Of a stretch of 34,931 bases of DNA, positions 8,304 through 15,229 are shown piece after piece (the first letter of the stretch is position 1; each line of letters opens with the position of its first letter). Both the position numbers and the translations under genes were made by a program. Location of the stretch: positions 1-34,931 of the forward strand of contig SVPP01000023.1 of NCBI GenBank assembly GCA_015065765.1, in the 5' to 3' direction. Source of the stretch: Oscillospiraceae bacterium. GTDB taxonomy: Bacteria > Bacillota > Clostridia > Oscillospirales > Acutalibacteraceae. Below the pieces are notes generated by a model. It was not told the origin of the DNA and searched no databases. It saw only the letters and a program-made list of their open reading frames with translations.

Positions 8304-9104
8304 ATGGCAGAAATCAGAAATTCAATTTGTCTGACAAGTGTTGCATACACGGTGTCAGAAATTATGGGCGTAGAAAAAAGTGAAAATTCCAATCCTGTTC
8401 TCCTTTCTCTTGCAGAGAAAAAGTTACAGGGCAGAAAGGCCGACAGAGCAGTTCTCTATAATCCCGATGCAGTTGCACTTTGGCTTTATCAGAAATATAC
8501 AGAGCTTTTCACTGACGCTGTTATCTCGTCAGATATTGCGTTGCCGGTTCTTTCGGTAATGCCCAGCGTAACACCTGTGTGCTTTGCTTCAATGTATTCG
8601 GGAGTTATGCCCTCAGTTCACGGCATACAGAAATATGAAAAGCCTGTGCTGACGGTAAATACTCTTTTTGATACATTCATCAGAGCGGGTAAAAAATGTG
8701 CTATCGTTTCAACTGCAAGGGATAGTATTTCCTGTATTTTCCTTGAGAGAGAAATGGACTATTTCATTTATGAATCTGTAGAAGAGGTAAATGAAAAGGC
8801 ACTTCAGCTGATAGATGAGGATGCATATGACCTTATTGTAATTTACAACGGAAACTACGATGGAACAATGCACAAATTCGGTCCTGAAAGTAACGAGTCA
8901 ATTTCAGCTCTGAAGCACAATATTACTTTTTATAAGGAGCTTACAGATAAAATCAAAGCTCAGTGGAAAAATCACGATGTTCTCTACGGTTTCCTTCCCG
9001 ATCACGGCTGTCATGAAATTGACGGAGAATGCGGCTCGCACGGACTTGACATGGAAGAGGATATGAATATTATTCATTTCTATGGGATAAAAACTAAAGA
9101 ATAA
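8304..9104 (+). CDS. Alkaline phosphatase superfamily (phosphodiesterase/nucleotide pyrophosphatase-like) protein
   Basis: A soluble protein of 266 aa with the metal-binding pattern of the type I phosphodiesterase/alkaline phosphatase superfamily. A probable nucleophile T90 lies in PSVTPVCFASMYSG. D186 and H190 are in YDGTMHKFGP, D233 and H234 in PDHGCH, and H246 in GSHG. The usual N-terminal Asp ligand would be D55 in YNPDAVALW. It has no signal peptide or membrane segment, so it probably acts in the cytoplasm; the substrate is unknown. It is the last gene of the run starting at 4138, with an RBS (AAAGAAAGG) 24 bases after radC, and it is followed by a strong terminator. Confidence 0.75.
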   Translation: MAEIRNSICLTSVAYTVSEIMGVEKSENSNPVLLSLAEKKLQGRKADRAVLYNPDAVALWLYQKYTELFTDAVISSDIALPVLSVMPSVTPVCFASMYSGVMPSVHGIQKYEKPVLTVNTLFDTFIRAGKKCAIVSTARDSISCIFLEREMDYFIYESVEEVNEKALQLIDEDAYDLIVIYNGNYDGTMHKFGPESNESISALKHNITFYKELTDKIKAQWKNHDVLYGFLPDHGCHEIDGECGSHGLDMEEDMNIIHFYGIKTKE

Positions 9105-9123
9105 ATTTATCAGTGGGATATAA

Positions 9124-9165
9124 AAAACACCGGTTTCATTTTTCATGAAATCGGTGTTTTTAATT
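9124..9165. terminator. Bidirectional terminator
   Basis: A 16-bp stem (AAAACACCGGTTTCAT at 9124-9139 against 9145-9160, one G-U pair) has a 5-base loop and U-rich runs on both sides. It serves the plus-strand gene ending at 9104 and the minus-strand XRE gene ending at 9160. Confidence 0.9.
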
Positions 9166-9372
9166 TTTGGGATATGGTGTTTTAATATCGGTAAGACCTA
9201 AAATATAGTCAACAGATACACCATAGTATTCAGTAAGTTTAATCAGCAAATCTATTGGTATCTGCCGTTGCCCTTTTTCATATTGACAGTAGGTATTCTG
9301 TTTAATGTTCAAATATTCCGCAATATTCTGCTGTGTTAAATCAGCATCCTCACGTAAATCCTTTATTCTCAT
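9160..9372 (-). CDS. Small XRE-family (Cro/CI-like) repressor
   Basis: A 70-aa protein that is essentially only an HTH_3 domain: RIKDLREDADLTQQNIAEYL forms helices 1-2 and NIKQNTYCQYEKGQRQIP the recognition region, then SVDYILGL, the typical end of this fold. It has no ligand or dimerisation domain. It is divergent from the zinc-ribbon membrane protein gene at 9479, with two like palindromes in between, which makes autoregulation and repression of that neighbour likely. The RBS is CAGGTG, 6 bases upstream of the ATG. Transcription ends in the shared terminator at 9124-9165. Confident as an HTH protein; its target is inferred. Confidence 0.9.
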   Translation of the reverse strand: MRIKDLREDADLTQQNIAEYLNIKQNTYCQYEKGQRQIPIDLLIKLTEYYGVSVDYILGLTDIKTPYPKN

Positions 9373-9411
9373 ATAATCACCTGCATATAGTATGTAGGTT
9401 AATTATATAAA

Positions 9412-9426
9412 ATCTCATTGTGAGAT
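9412..9426. promoter_or_regulatory. Operator 1 (ATCTCA-N3-TGAGAT)
   Basis: A perfect 15-bp palindrome in the 9373-9478 divergent spacer. It shares the form ATCWCA-N3-TGWGAT with operator 2, with centres 25 bp apart. It lies directly upstream of the -35 box of the plus-strand promoter and in the expected -35 area of the xre gene. Confidence 0.65.
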
Positions 9427-9427
9427 A

Positions 9428-9456
9428 TTGACAATTATCACAAAATGTGATAACAT
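9428..9456 (+). promoter_or_regulatory. Promoter of the zinc-ribbon membrane protein gene
   Basis: Perfect TTGACA (9428-9433) and TAACAT (9451-9456) with a 17-bp spacer, 23 bp upstream of the start codon. The spacer is filled by operator 2. Confidence 0.8.
9435..9453. promoter_or_regulatory. Operator 2 (TTATCACA-N3-TGTGATAA)
   Basis: A perfect 19-bp palindrome between and touching the -35 and -10 boxes. A bound repressor here would block RNA polymerase. The core 9437-9451 matches operator 1 apart from the fourth base of each half-site. The likely binder is the divergent XRE protein. Confidence 0.7.
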
Positions 9457-9478
9457 CTTACAAAAAGGAGGTTTGAAT

Positions 9479-9931
9479 ATGGATAATATTTGTGATTGTT
9501 GTGGGAAAGAAAAGGATATATATGCAAAAAGTGTCAAACAAAGTGATGGAGCCAGAATAATTGTGTATCTTTGTGATGATTGTTTGGATGAAATAAAAAA
9601 TGCAGATAACTATGTTAAAACTGCGAAAGGATATGTAAAATTGGAAACCGCCGCATTTGGTGACGGGGGTTACACTAAATCAGGTTGGACATCTGTTGTG
9701 AAGGTGCTTAATATCATTCTTTTTGCTGTACTTATTATAGTTGGCGGAATAATGGGTTCATCCATAGGTGATGCTTTATCTTATGATGACGGTGCAGCAG
9801 CGTTGGGTGCATTTCTTGGCTTGATATTAGGTGCTCTTGCGGGAGGTGTTATAGTTTCTTTCTCAATGCTGTTTGTTGAGATATCAGAGAACCTTGCAGG
9901 CGTTCTTGAAATTATAAAGAAAGACAGGTAA
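9479..9931 (+). CDS. Zinc-ribbon membrane protein, unknown function
   Basis: A 150-aa protein not assigned to a named family. The N terminus holds a four-cysteine zinc site (C5, C8, and C32, C35 in CDDC). A polar linker follows, then two membrane segments (about 72-95 and 108-134), the second very rich in Gly/Ala/Leu, and a short charged tail. Start ATG 9479 was chosen for the AAAGGAGG RBS 7 bases upstream; the in-frame ATG at 9428 would begin inside the -35 box. It is likely repressed by the divergent XRE protein. Repressor plus small membrane protein resembles a regulated stress or toxin-like unit, but nothing in the sequence proves that. Confidence 0.75.
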   Translation: MDNICDCCGKEKDIYAKSVKQSDGARIIVYLCDDCLDEIKNADNYVKTAKGYVKLETAAFGDGGYTKSGWTSVVKVLNIILFAVLIIVGGIMGSSIGDALSYDDGAAALGAFLGLILGALAGGVIVSFSMLFVEISENLAGVLEIIKKDR

Positions 9932-10053
9932 TAATCTTCTGTTCATGCATTGGGGAAGATGGAAAAATTACTTATTTTTAGCTAAGTTTATACTAATTAT
10001 AATCAAATAATAGTTTGTATGATTTAGAATAATAAACAGTTGTACATGCGGAA

Positions 10054-10095
10054 AGCCACACTTGACAAATGCCAAGTGTGGCTTAATTGTTTTTA
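10054..10095 (+). terminator. Terminator after the zinc-ribbon gene
   Basis: An 11-bp perfect stem AGCCACACTTG (10054-10064) / CAAGTGTGGCT (10073-10083) with an 8-base loop, then a T-rich run on the plus strand. Convergent genes end on either side. The minus-strand T-run is short, so termination is mainly for the plus strand. Confidence 0.75.
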
Positions 10096-10103
10096 TTCAG
10101 TCT

Positions 10104-11861
10104 TTACTGTTCAATTGATGATGCTTCTACAATTCTGCCTTCTGTTGTGGTGACAGTGAGTTTAACTGTGTCGCCTTTGTTAAGGATAACTGCAAGATTT
10201 GATTTCTGTGCTGAAATTGAGAAGTAAGCATCGTACTTATCAAGCTTGATATAGTAGAATGTGTTGCCGTCAAGAACTGCTGAGCGGATGTCTGTGATTA
10301 CACCCTCGGCAGTGATTTTTTCTGACTGATTGCCTGAGCCGTCAATGTCAATATCTGTCACGTGTTCATCAAGGTCTGCCGCTGCATCTCTGTCAATGCC
10401 CATTTCATCGTAATATGCCTGGAGACAGTCAACGAGCTTTGTACCGACAACAACCTTCTGGAACTGTTCAACGTTAACAAGTGAATACATTTTAACAAGT
10501 CCTTCTGTATCCTTGAGAGCCATGAAGAATGTGGGCTCGTTCTGAATGTTGAGGAGAAGTGGGAACGTTGCATCGTAGCCGTACTGCTGAACCTTACCTT
10601 CTGCAGAGAGCTGAGCAGAATATTCTGTAGCACCTGACTGCTTGAAGAATGTTGTTTCCTTTGTTCTCTGGTTTGAGAGAATAAAGCCGATGATTGAATC
10701 GTCTGCTGTAACTGATGTTACGCCTGTGTACATATAAACGTCATCGTCGATTGCGATATAGTTGCTGCCCTGAGTTGTAATCTTAACGTCTTTCTGACCG
10801 AGGATTGAGTTCCAGAAACCGCCGCTGTACTGACCGAAGTAGTCATACTGCTGTGAGATAAGTGTTGAAGAATAAATTCTGTCAATCCACTGAAGGTTTT
10901 TATCGGTTTTAGCTGTTTCAATGTCATAGTATTCGCATTCGCCTGTTGTCGCGTCAACGAGAACAACACCGATTACGTCGTCACCGCCGAAGAGACCGAT
11001 GGTTTTATCCATTCTGGGGCATATCCAATAAGGTCTGCCGGTATCGTCAATTTCAAAGGTTGCTGTTTCTTCAAAGAGATATGTGGGATAGTTGAAACGA
11101 AGATGTCTCTGAAGAAGTCTTCCGAAATGTTCAGAGGGTGAATATTTGATGTTTTCCATGCCAAGGTCCTTGAGTTTTACAACATCAACCTTCTGTGTTG
11201 ACATATCAACTATCATGTAAGCGGGAATACCCTGGTCACGGTTTGTAAACCATTTGATGATGTTTGCATATCTGAGAGTTGTAACTCTGACAGGACTCTC
11301 TTTATAGTTTATCTGTGTGTAATACCCAGCATCCTCATACTGTGAAACGTATTCGGAAAGCTCACCCAACTGTCTGCCACCTAATTTTTTAGCTGATTGT
11401 TCGTCAAGCATAGGAACTGAGTCGAAGTCGAGCTCTGAAAATTTTTCAGTAAATTCGCCTTCTTCAACTGTGATGATTTCACTGAAATCCTTTGCTCTGA
11501 AGAAAACAGATGAAACGAGTGAACCGCCGACTACGAAAACTACAAGTATACAGATTATTATGCCGGGTACAAATGAACTGCGTTTGACATAGGGCATATA
11601 TTCGGGACGCATGAGCGCTTTACTTGTAAAGAAAGAGAATACAGGATAAGAGAAAGCAATAAGTCCCAGCCAGAAATAAAGCTTGATATCCTTAAGGTTG
11701 AATGCAGGGAGCATAGTGTAATAGCCTATAGCACCCACGATAATAGAAAGAATAATGTTGATAGCAACTTTCTTTCCTGATTTTTCGGGAGGAATGACAA
11801 CCTCATCTTTATTGTAGATGTGGCTGAAGCCGCCCGGCATGTTGAAATTACCTGAATCCAT
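10104..11861 (-). CDS. Large membrane-anchored protein of unknown function
   Basis: A 585-aa protein I cannot assign to a function. After a short Gly/Pro-containing cytoplasmic N terminus come three membrane segments (about 31-52, 60-80, 97-118). About 465 residues follow, probably outside the membrane. This part has PepSY-like or beta-rich stretches with repeated DDxxxxxVxxDxxTG phrasing (for example GDDVIGVVLVDATTGECEYYD around residue 295). The last 70 residues (from GVITDIRSAV, ending in VEASSIEQ) read like a small OB-type beta barrel. The RBS is TAAGGAG and it has its own promoter, divergent from rpsF. It is monocistronic. The length and domain mix suggest an envelope protein; no catalytic motif was found. 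Confidence 0.8.
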   Translation of the reverse strand: MDSGNFNMPGGFSHIYNKDEVVIPPEKSGKKVAINIILSIIVGAIGYYTMLPAFNLKDIKLYFWLGLIAFSYPVFSFFTSKALMRPEYMPYVKRSSFVPGIIICILVVFVVGGSLVSSVFFRAKDFSEIITVEEGEFTEKFSELDFDSVPMLDEQSAKKLGGRQLGELSEYVSQYEDAGYYTQINYKESPVRVTTLRYANIIKWFTNRDQGIPAYMIVDMSTQKVDVVKLKDLGMENIKYSPSEHFGRLLQRHLRFNYPTYLFEETATFEIDDTGRPYWICPRMDKTIGLFGGDDVIGVVLVDATTGECEYYDIETAKTDKNLQWIDRIYSSTLISQQYDYFGQYSGGFWNSILGQKDVKITTQGSNYIAIDDDVYMYTGVTSVTADDSIIGFILSNQRTKETTFFKQSGATEYSAQLSAEGKVQQYGYDATFPLLLNIQNEPTFFMALKDTEGLVKMYSLVNVEQFQKVVVGTKLVDCLQAYYDEMGIDRDAAADLDEHVTDIDIDGSGNQSEKITAEGVITDIRSAVLDGNTFYYIKLDKYDAYFSISAQKSNLAVILNKGDTVKLTVTTTEGRIVEASSIEQ

Positions 11862-11898
11862 TGGTCAAACTCCTTAACTTTATTTGTTATTGGTAATT

Positions 11899-11927
11899 AT
11901 TGTACAATATTCACAGGAAAAATACAA
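11899..11927 (-). promoter_or_regulatory. Promoter of the 585-aa membrane protein gene
   Basis: On the minus strand, TTGTAT (11922-11927), a 17-bp spacer and TACAAT (11899-11904), about 40 bp upstream of the start codon. Confidence 0.6.
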
Positions 11928-11968
11928 GTCTTATTTGAAAATTATAAATTAACGTAATATGAATGTGC

Positions 11969-11997
11969 TTGACAAACCCTTGTTTTACTGATATAAT
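11969..11997 (+). promoter_or_regulatory. Promoter of rpsF-ssb-rpsR
   Basis: Full-consensus TTGACA (11969-11974) and TATAAT (11992-11997) with a 17-bp spacer, as expected for a strongly expressed ribosomal operon. Confidence 0.9.
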
Positions 11998-12020
11998 ATA
12001 AAACTGTCGCATGGTATTTG

Positions 12021-12058
12021 TGCGGCTATCCTTGCTCCCGGAATAAGGGGGCCATAAT
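12021..12058 (+). ncRNA. Candidate S6:S18 autoregulatory leader of rpsF
   Basis: The leader folds into GCTCCC (12034-12039) / GGGGGC (12047-12052) with a 7-base loop. A lower TAT/ATA pairing (12027-12029 with 12054-12056) is separated from it by an asymmetric internal loop containing CC. Many bacterial rpsF leaders carry a hairpin with an unpaired CCG-type bulge that binds the S6:S18 complex. Position and shape fit, but the exact CCG bulge is not clear here, so this is tentative. Confidence 0.4.
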
Positions 12059-12080
12059 GACCAGAAGGAGGTGCTTGATA

Positions 12081-12365
12081 ATGGCAGCAAACAGCTATGA
12101 AACCATGTTGGTTTTCTCAGTTGCAAACGGTGAAGAAGGCGCAAAGGCTCTCTACGAAAAGTTTAAGGCTCTCATTGAAAAGAACGGCACAATCAACTCT
12201 GTAGATGAGTGGGGCACACGTAAGCTCGCTTACCTCATTGATGATGAAGCTGAAGGTTTCTATGTAGTTACAAACTTCTCTGCAGAACCCCAGTTCATCG
12301 CTGAACTTGACCGTCGTGCAAAAATCACTGATGGCGTACTTCGTATTCTCACAGTAAGAAAATAA
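12081..12365 (+). CDS. rpsF: 30S ribosomal protein S6
   Basis: Small-subunit protein that pairs with S18 on the platform. At 94 aa it matches S6 (YETMLVFS at the N terminus, EWGTRKLAYLI in the middle, ITDGVLRILTVRK at the C terminus). Start ATG 12081 was chosen for the GAAGGAGG RBS 9 bases upstream and the MAANSYE N terminus; in-frame upstream ATGs at 12018 and 12057 lie in the leader hairpin region. It is the first gene of the conserved rpsF-ssb-rpsR operon. Confidence 0.97.
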   Translation: MAANSYETMLVFSVANGEEGAKALYEKFKALIEKNGTINSVDEWGTRKLAYLIDDEAEGFYVVTNFSAEPQFIAELDRRAKITDGVLRILTVRK

Positions 12366-12391
12366 GGACACGAAAGGAAAGGTATTGAATT

Positions 12392-12835
12392 ATGCTTAAC
12401 AATGTTGTTCTTATGGGAAGACTTACCGCAGACCCTGAACTTCGTCAGACAAGTACAGGTATCGAGGTAACATCTTTCTCAATCGCCATCGACAGAGGTT
12501 ATGCTCGTCAGGGTGAAGAAAGACAGACTGATTTCATCAACTGCGTTGCTTGGCGTCAGACAGCTAAATTTATTACTTCATATTTCAGAAAAGGTCAGAT
12601 GATTGCCGTAACAGGTTCAATCCAGACAAGAAACTATGAAGATAAGAGCGGCAACAAACGTGTCGCAACAGATGTAGTTGTAGCTAACGCAAGCTTCTGT
12701 GGTTCAAAGAATGAAACAGGCGCATCTTCAGCTCCAAGAGATAACTCTGCTTTCTCTGCTCCTGCAGCTTCTTATTCAACAGCTGCTGCATCAGATTTTG
12801 AGGAACTTCAGGGTGACGATGATCTTCCGTTCTGA
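12392..12835 (+). CDS. ssb: Single-stranded DNA-binding protein
   Basis: Binds ssDNA during replication, repair and recombination and recruits partner proteins through its acidic tip. At 147 aa, the OB-fold is residues 1-105 (MLNNVVLMGRLTADPELR at the start, RKGQMIAVTGSIQTR inside). A low-complexity Ser/Ala/Pro linker follows, then the intact tip DDDLPF. It sits between rpsF and rpsR in the standard order, 26 bases after rpsF. Its place with the ribosomal genes marks it as the housekeeping SSB. Confidence 0.97.
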   Translation: MLNNVVLMGRLTADPELRQTSTGIEVTSFSIAIDRGYARQGEERQTDFINCVAWRQTAKFITSYFRKGQMIAVTGSIQTRNYEDKSGNKRVATDVVVANASFCGSKNETGASSAPRDNSAFSAPAASYSTAAASDFEELQGDDDLPF

Positions 12836-12874
12836 TTTTTCGGAACACATAATTTTTTTAAGGAGGTAAATCAC

Positions 12875-13117
12875 ATGGCTTTTGATAAATCACAGCGTCC
12901 TAACAGAAAGGGCCGTAAAAAGGTTTGCGCTTTCTGTGTAGAAAAGGCTACTGAAATCGATTACAAGGATATTGCAAAGCTCGGTAAGTTCACTTCCGAC
13001 AGAGCTAAAATCCTCCCCAGAAGAGTAACAGGCACTTGTGCAAAACACCAGAGAGAGCTTACAACAGCTATCAAACGTGCTCGTCAGGTTGCTCTTATGC
13101 CCTACACAGCAGACTGA
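12875..13117 (+). CDS. rpsR: 30S ribosomal protein S18, cysteine-containing type
   Basis: An 80-aa basic protein that forms a heterodimer with S6 on the 30S platform. The conserved [22 protein letters not shown] segment shows the family. Cysteines at the N terminus (VCAFC) together with GTCAKH mark a zinc-binding (C+) form, so the protein should need zinc. The RBS is TAAGGAGG. It is the last gene of the operon, followed by a strong terminator. Confidence 0.97.
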   Translation: MAFDKSQRPNRKGRKKVCAFCVEKATEIDYKDIAKLGKFTSDRAKILPRRVTGTCAKHQRELTTAIKRARQVALMPYTAD

Positions 13118-13135
13118 TTTTAAACAAAACAATTT

Positions 13136-13166
13136 ATGCCTGTCAGATTCCTGACAGGCATTTTTG
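13136..13166 (+). terminator. Terminator of the rpsF operon
   Basis: A perfect 11-bp stem ATGCCTGTCAG (13136-13146) / CTGACAGGCAT (13151-13161) with loop ATTC, then TTTTG. Confidence 0.92.
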
Positions 13167-13227
13167 TATTTAATGGGTTTGGAAAACAAATTTATAATTT
13201 GACGTTTAGAAATTAGCTATAACCAGT

Positions 13228-13462
13228 GGCTCCCCTTGTCAGGGGAGCTGTCGTTTTCGCAAGAAAATGACTGAGGGGTAGTTACATATTGTTATTATCT
13301 CTCCCTCCGTCTTTTGCTTTGCAAAAGCCACCTCCCTCATCAGATGGAGGCAACGCTCTGTTCAACTGCACGCTAAATTATAATTTATCTGTATAGTTCG
13401 ATTTCAGGCTCCCCTTGAAAACGCAAGGGGAGCAGTCAAAATCTACGATTTTGACTGAGGGG
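13228..13462. repeat. Three copies of a double-hairpin intergenic repeat
   Basis: Units lie at 13228-13278 (plus), 13301-13352 (minus) and 13407-13462 (plus). Each reads GGCTCCCCTTG-type stem, loop, matching GGGGAGC-type arm, then a second short hairpin and GACTGAGGGG. The second stem differs in sequence between copies but keeps pairing (for example GTCAAAAT/ATTTTGAC in unit 3), so structure is preserved. No frame is open. This repeat and AT-rich DNA fill most of the 576-base gap between rpsR and the LiaF-like gene; 13463-13640 shows nothing else I can name. Confidence 0.75.
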
Positions 13463-13643
13463 ATTTTTCGTTTTAAATTATAATATAAACGAAAAGTTAT
13501 TTGAAATCCGTGGTGTGGCTTTTATGAAGTACAATAAACATCGTTCCGGATATCTTTTTCGCAACTTTAATTAAAAGAAAAATTTTTTTACAATTAGTGA
13601 AAATTTTTGCAGAAATCACAGCTTATTGTTAAACAATTTTTCA

Positions 13644-13672
13644 TTGACAATCGCTCTTCCTGATAATATAAT
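13644..13672 (+). promoter_or_regulatory. Promoter of the LiaF-like/DUF4097 pair
   Basis: Full-consensus TTGACA (13644-13649), a 17-bp spacer and TATAAT (13667-13672), 21 bp upstream of the start codon. Confidence 0.88.
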
Positions 13673-13693
13673 TAAATTGAAAGGAGTGGTTTT

Positions 13694-14377
13694 ATGAACA
13701 GAGTAAGACGCATTTTATGGGGTGTTGTTTTAGTTGCCCTTGGTGTTTTGTTCGGACTGCACGTTATGGAAATTGTTGACCTTAAAACATTGTTTGAGGG
13801 TTGGTGGACACTGTTTATCTTAGTTCCGTCATTTGTGGGACTTATTACTGACAGAGATAAAATCTGGAGTATTATCGGTCTCTTTACGGGTACAACTCTT
13901 CTTCTTGCATGTCAGGATATTATTCCTGATAAAGCAGTAATCAAGCTTATTGTTCCCTTTGTTATCGTGATTATCGGTCTTAAGATGATTTTCAAGGATA
14001 CATTCAGCAAAGGTGCGAAAGAGGCAAAGCGTAAACTCAAAGAGAGTGGTGAGCCTGTAAAACAGTATGCAGCAGTTTTTTCGGGACAGGATGTAAATTA
14101 TTCGGGTGAGATTTTCAAATCAGCTGAGGTTAATGCAATTTTCGGCGGAATGAAGGTTGACCTGAGTAATGCTGTGATTGCTGACGGTGCAGTGCTGAAT
14201 ATCTGCAGTGTTTTCGGTGGTGTGGATGTAATTCTTCCTCCCGATGTGAATGTAAAAATAAATACAAGCTCTGTTTTTGGCGGTGTCAGTGATAAGAGAA
14301 CAACAAAGCCTGTAAATGGTGCAGTAACTCTTTATATTACAGGCAGCTGTATCTTCGGAGGAGCTGACATCAAATGA
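13694..14377 (+). CDS. LiaF-like membrane protein (cell-wall-active antibiotics response family)
   Basis: A 227-aa protein with four membrane segments (about 5-23, 36-52, 57-74, 83-100) of the LiaI/LiaF/DUF5668 type, then a soluble beta-rich C-terminal domain (about 125-227). The repeated SVFGG / IFGG phrases there are characteristic of LiaF-type C-terminal domains. LiaF in Bacilli restrains the LiaRS envelope-stress system; here no LiaR/LiaS homologue is adjacent, so the role can only be inferred as envelope-related. The RBS AAAGGAG precedes the ATG. The stop overlaps the next start (ATGA at 14374-14377), so translation is coupled to the DUF4097-like gene. Confidence 0.82.
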   Translation: MNRVRRILWGVVLVALGVLFGLHVMEIVDLKTLFEGWWTLFILVPSFVGLITDRDKIWSIIGLFTGTTLLLACQDIIPDKAVIKLIVPFVIVIIGLKMIFKDTFSKGAKEAKRKLKESGEPVKQYAAVFSGQDVNYSGEIFKSAEVNAIFGGMKVDLSNAVIADGAVLNICSVFGGVDVILPPDVNVKINTSSVFGGVSDKRTTKPVNGAVTLYITGSCIFGGADIK

Positions 14378-15177
14378 CGACTTTTCAGAAAATCGTAAAA
14401 TATTTTGCAATAGCTCTGGCCTTTGCAATTATTGCAGGGGTGCTTGTGGGTGTGCTGAGAGGTGCATCTTTTCTCAGCAAAATTTCAGATGCGACAACTG
14501 ATGACGGTGTAGTTGAGGATATAGATTCATCAGCTGATATAAGGAAGCTTCGTGTGAATCTTTTCAGAACAAACCTTAAAATAGTTGAAGGAGACAGGTT
14601 TTCCGCTGAAACCGATAACAAGGATGTGACAATCAAGGAAAGAATGGGTACTCTTGTTATTGAGGAAAACAGCAGAAGTGTTATTGATTCCGTTCCGGAA
14701 ACAGAAGTTGTGCTCACAGTGCCAAAAGGTTATTCCTTCCGCAAGATTGATGTTTCCACAGGTGCCGGAAATTTCTTTGCGGAATTTGTGAAAGCGGAAA
14801 ATATTGATTTCGATTTTGGTGCAGGTAAGGTTTCCGTTGATGCACTGTATGCTACTGATAAAATTGAGATTGACGGCGGTGCAGGAAAAATTGAAATCCG
14901 TGACGGTGAAACAAACAATCTTGACCTTGATATAGGTGTAGGCAAGCTTCATTACAGAGCTCATATTACAGGCGACAGCGAGATTGACTGCGGTGTTGGC
15001 GGAGTTGAGCTTGTGCTCACAGGCGGTGAAGAAAACTATACTGTCAGCCTTGACAAAGGGATCGGAAACGCAAGCATTAATGATGAAATTATTGCTGACG
15101 GAGTTACTCACGGAAACGGTGAAAATAAAATCGACATCGACGGCGGAATAGGTGACATTGAAGTAATTTTTGAATAA
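14374..15177 (+). CDS. DUF4097-type beta-repeat membrane-anchored protein
   Basis: A 267-aa protein with one N-terminal membrane anchor (residues 9-30). A repetitive right-handed beta-helix-like domain follows, in which GAG/GVG phrases recur about every 20 residues (STGAGNF, DFGAGKV, DGGAGKI, DIGVGKL, DCGVGGV, DKGIGNA, DGGIGDI). This is the pattern of DUF4097 (adhesin-like) proteins often coupled to LiaF-like or PspC proteins. It is translated together with the upstream LiaF-like gene. The domain is probably outside the membrane. No enzymatic residue is apparent. Confidence 0.82.
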   Translation: MTTFQKIVKYFAIALAFAIIAGVLVGVLRGASFLSKISDATTDDGVVEDIDSSADIRKLRVNLFRTNLKIVEGDRFSAETDNKDVTIKERMGTLVIEENSRSVIDSVPETEVVLTVPKGYSFRKIDVSTGAGNFFAEFVKAENIDFDFGAGKVSVDALYATDKIEIDGGAGKIEIRDGETNNLDLDIGVGKLHYRAHITGDSEIDCGVGGVELVLTGGEENYTVSLDKGIGNASINDEIIADGVTHGNGENKIDIDGGIGDIEVIFE

Positions 15178-15185
15178 TTTTAAAC

Positions 15186-15229
15186 AAAAAAAGAGTGCAG
15201 ATTTTTTTCTGAATCTGCACTCTTTTTTT
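15186..15229. terminator. Bidirectional terminator, twin of the one at 17336
   Basis: An 18-bp perfect stem (15186-15203 with 15212-15229) with an 8-base loop and A/T runs at both ends, between convergent genes. The stem core AAAAAGAGTGCAGATT is repeated in the hairpin at 17336-17370. Confidence 0.92.

Noticed and set aside
13228..13462. A CRISPR array
   Set aside because: The repeats are few, inverted relative to each other, internally palindromic and not separated by uniform spacers.
14530..15111. A 193-codon frame on the minus strand
   Set aside because: It is antisense to the DUF4097-type gene, which has the repeats, the RBS-coupled start and the promoter; the antisense protein has no recognisable feature.
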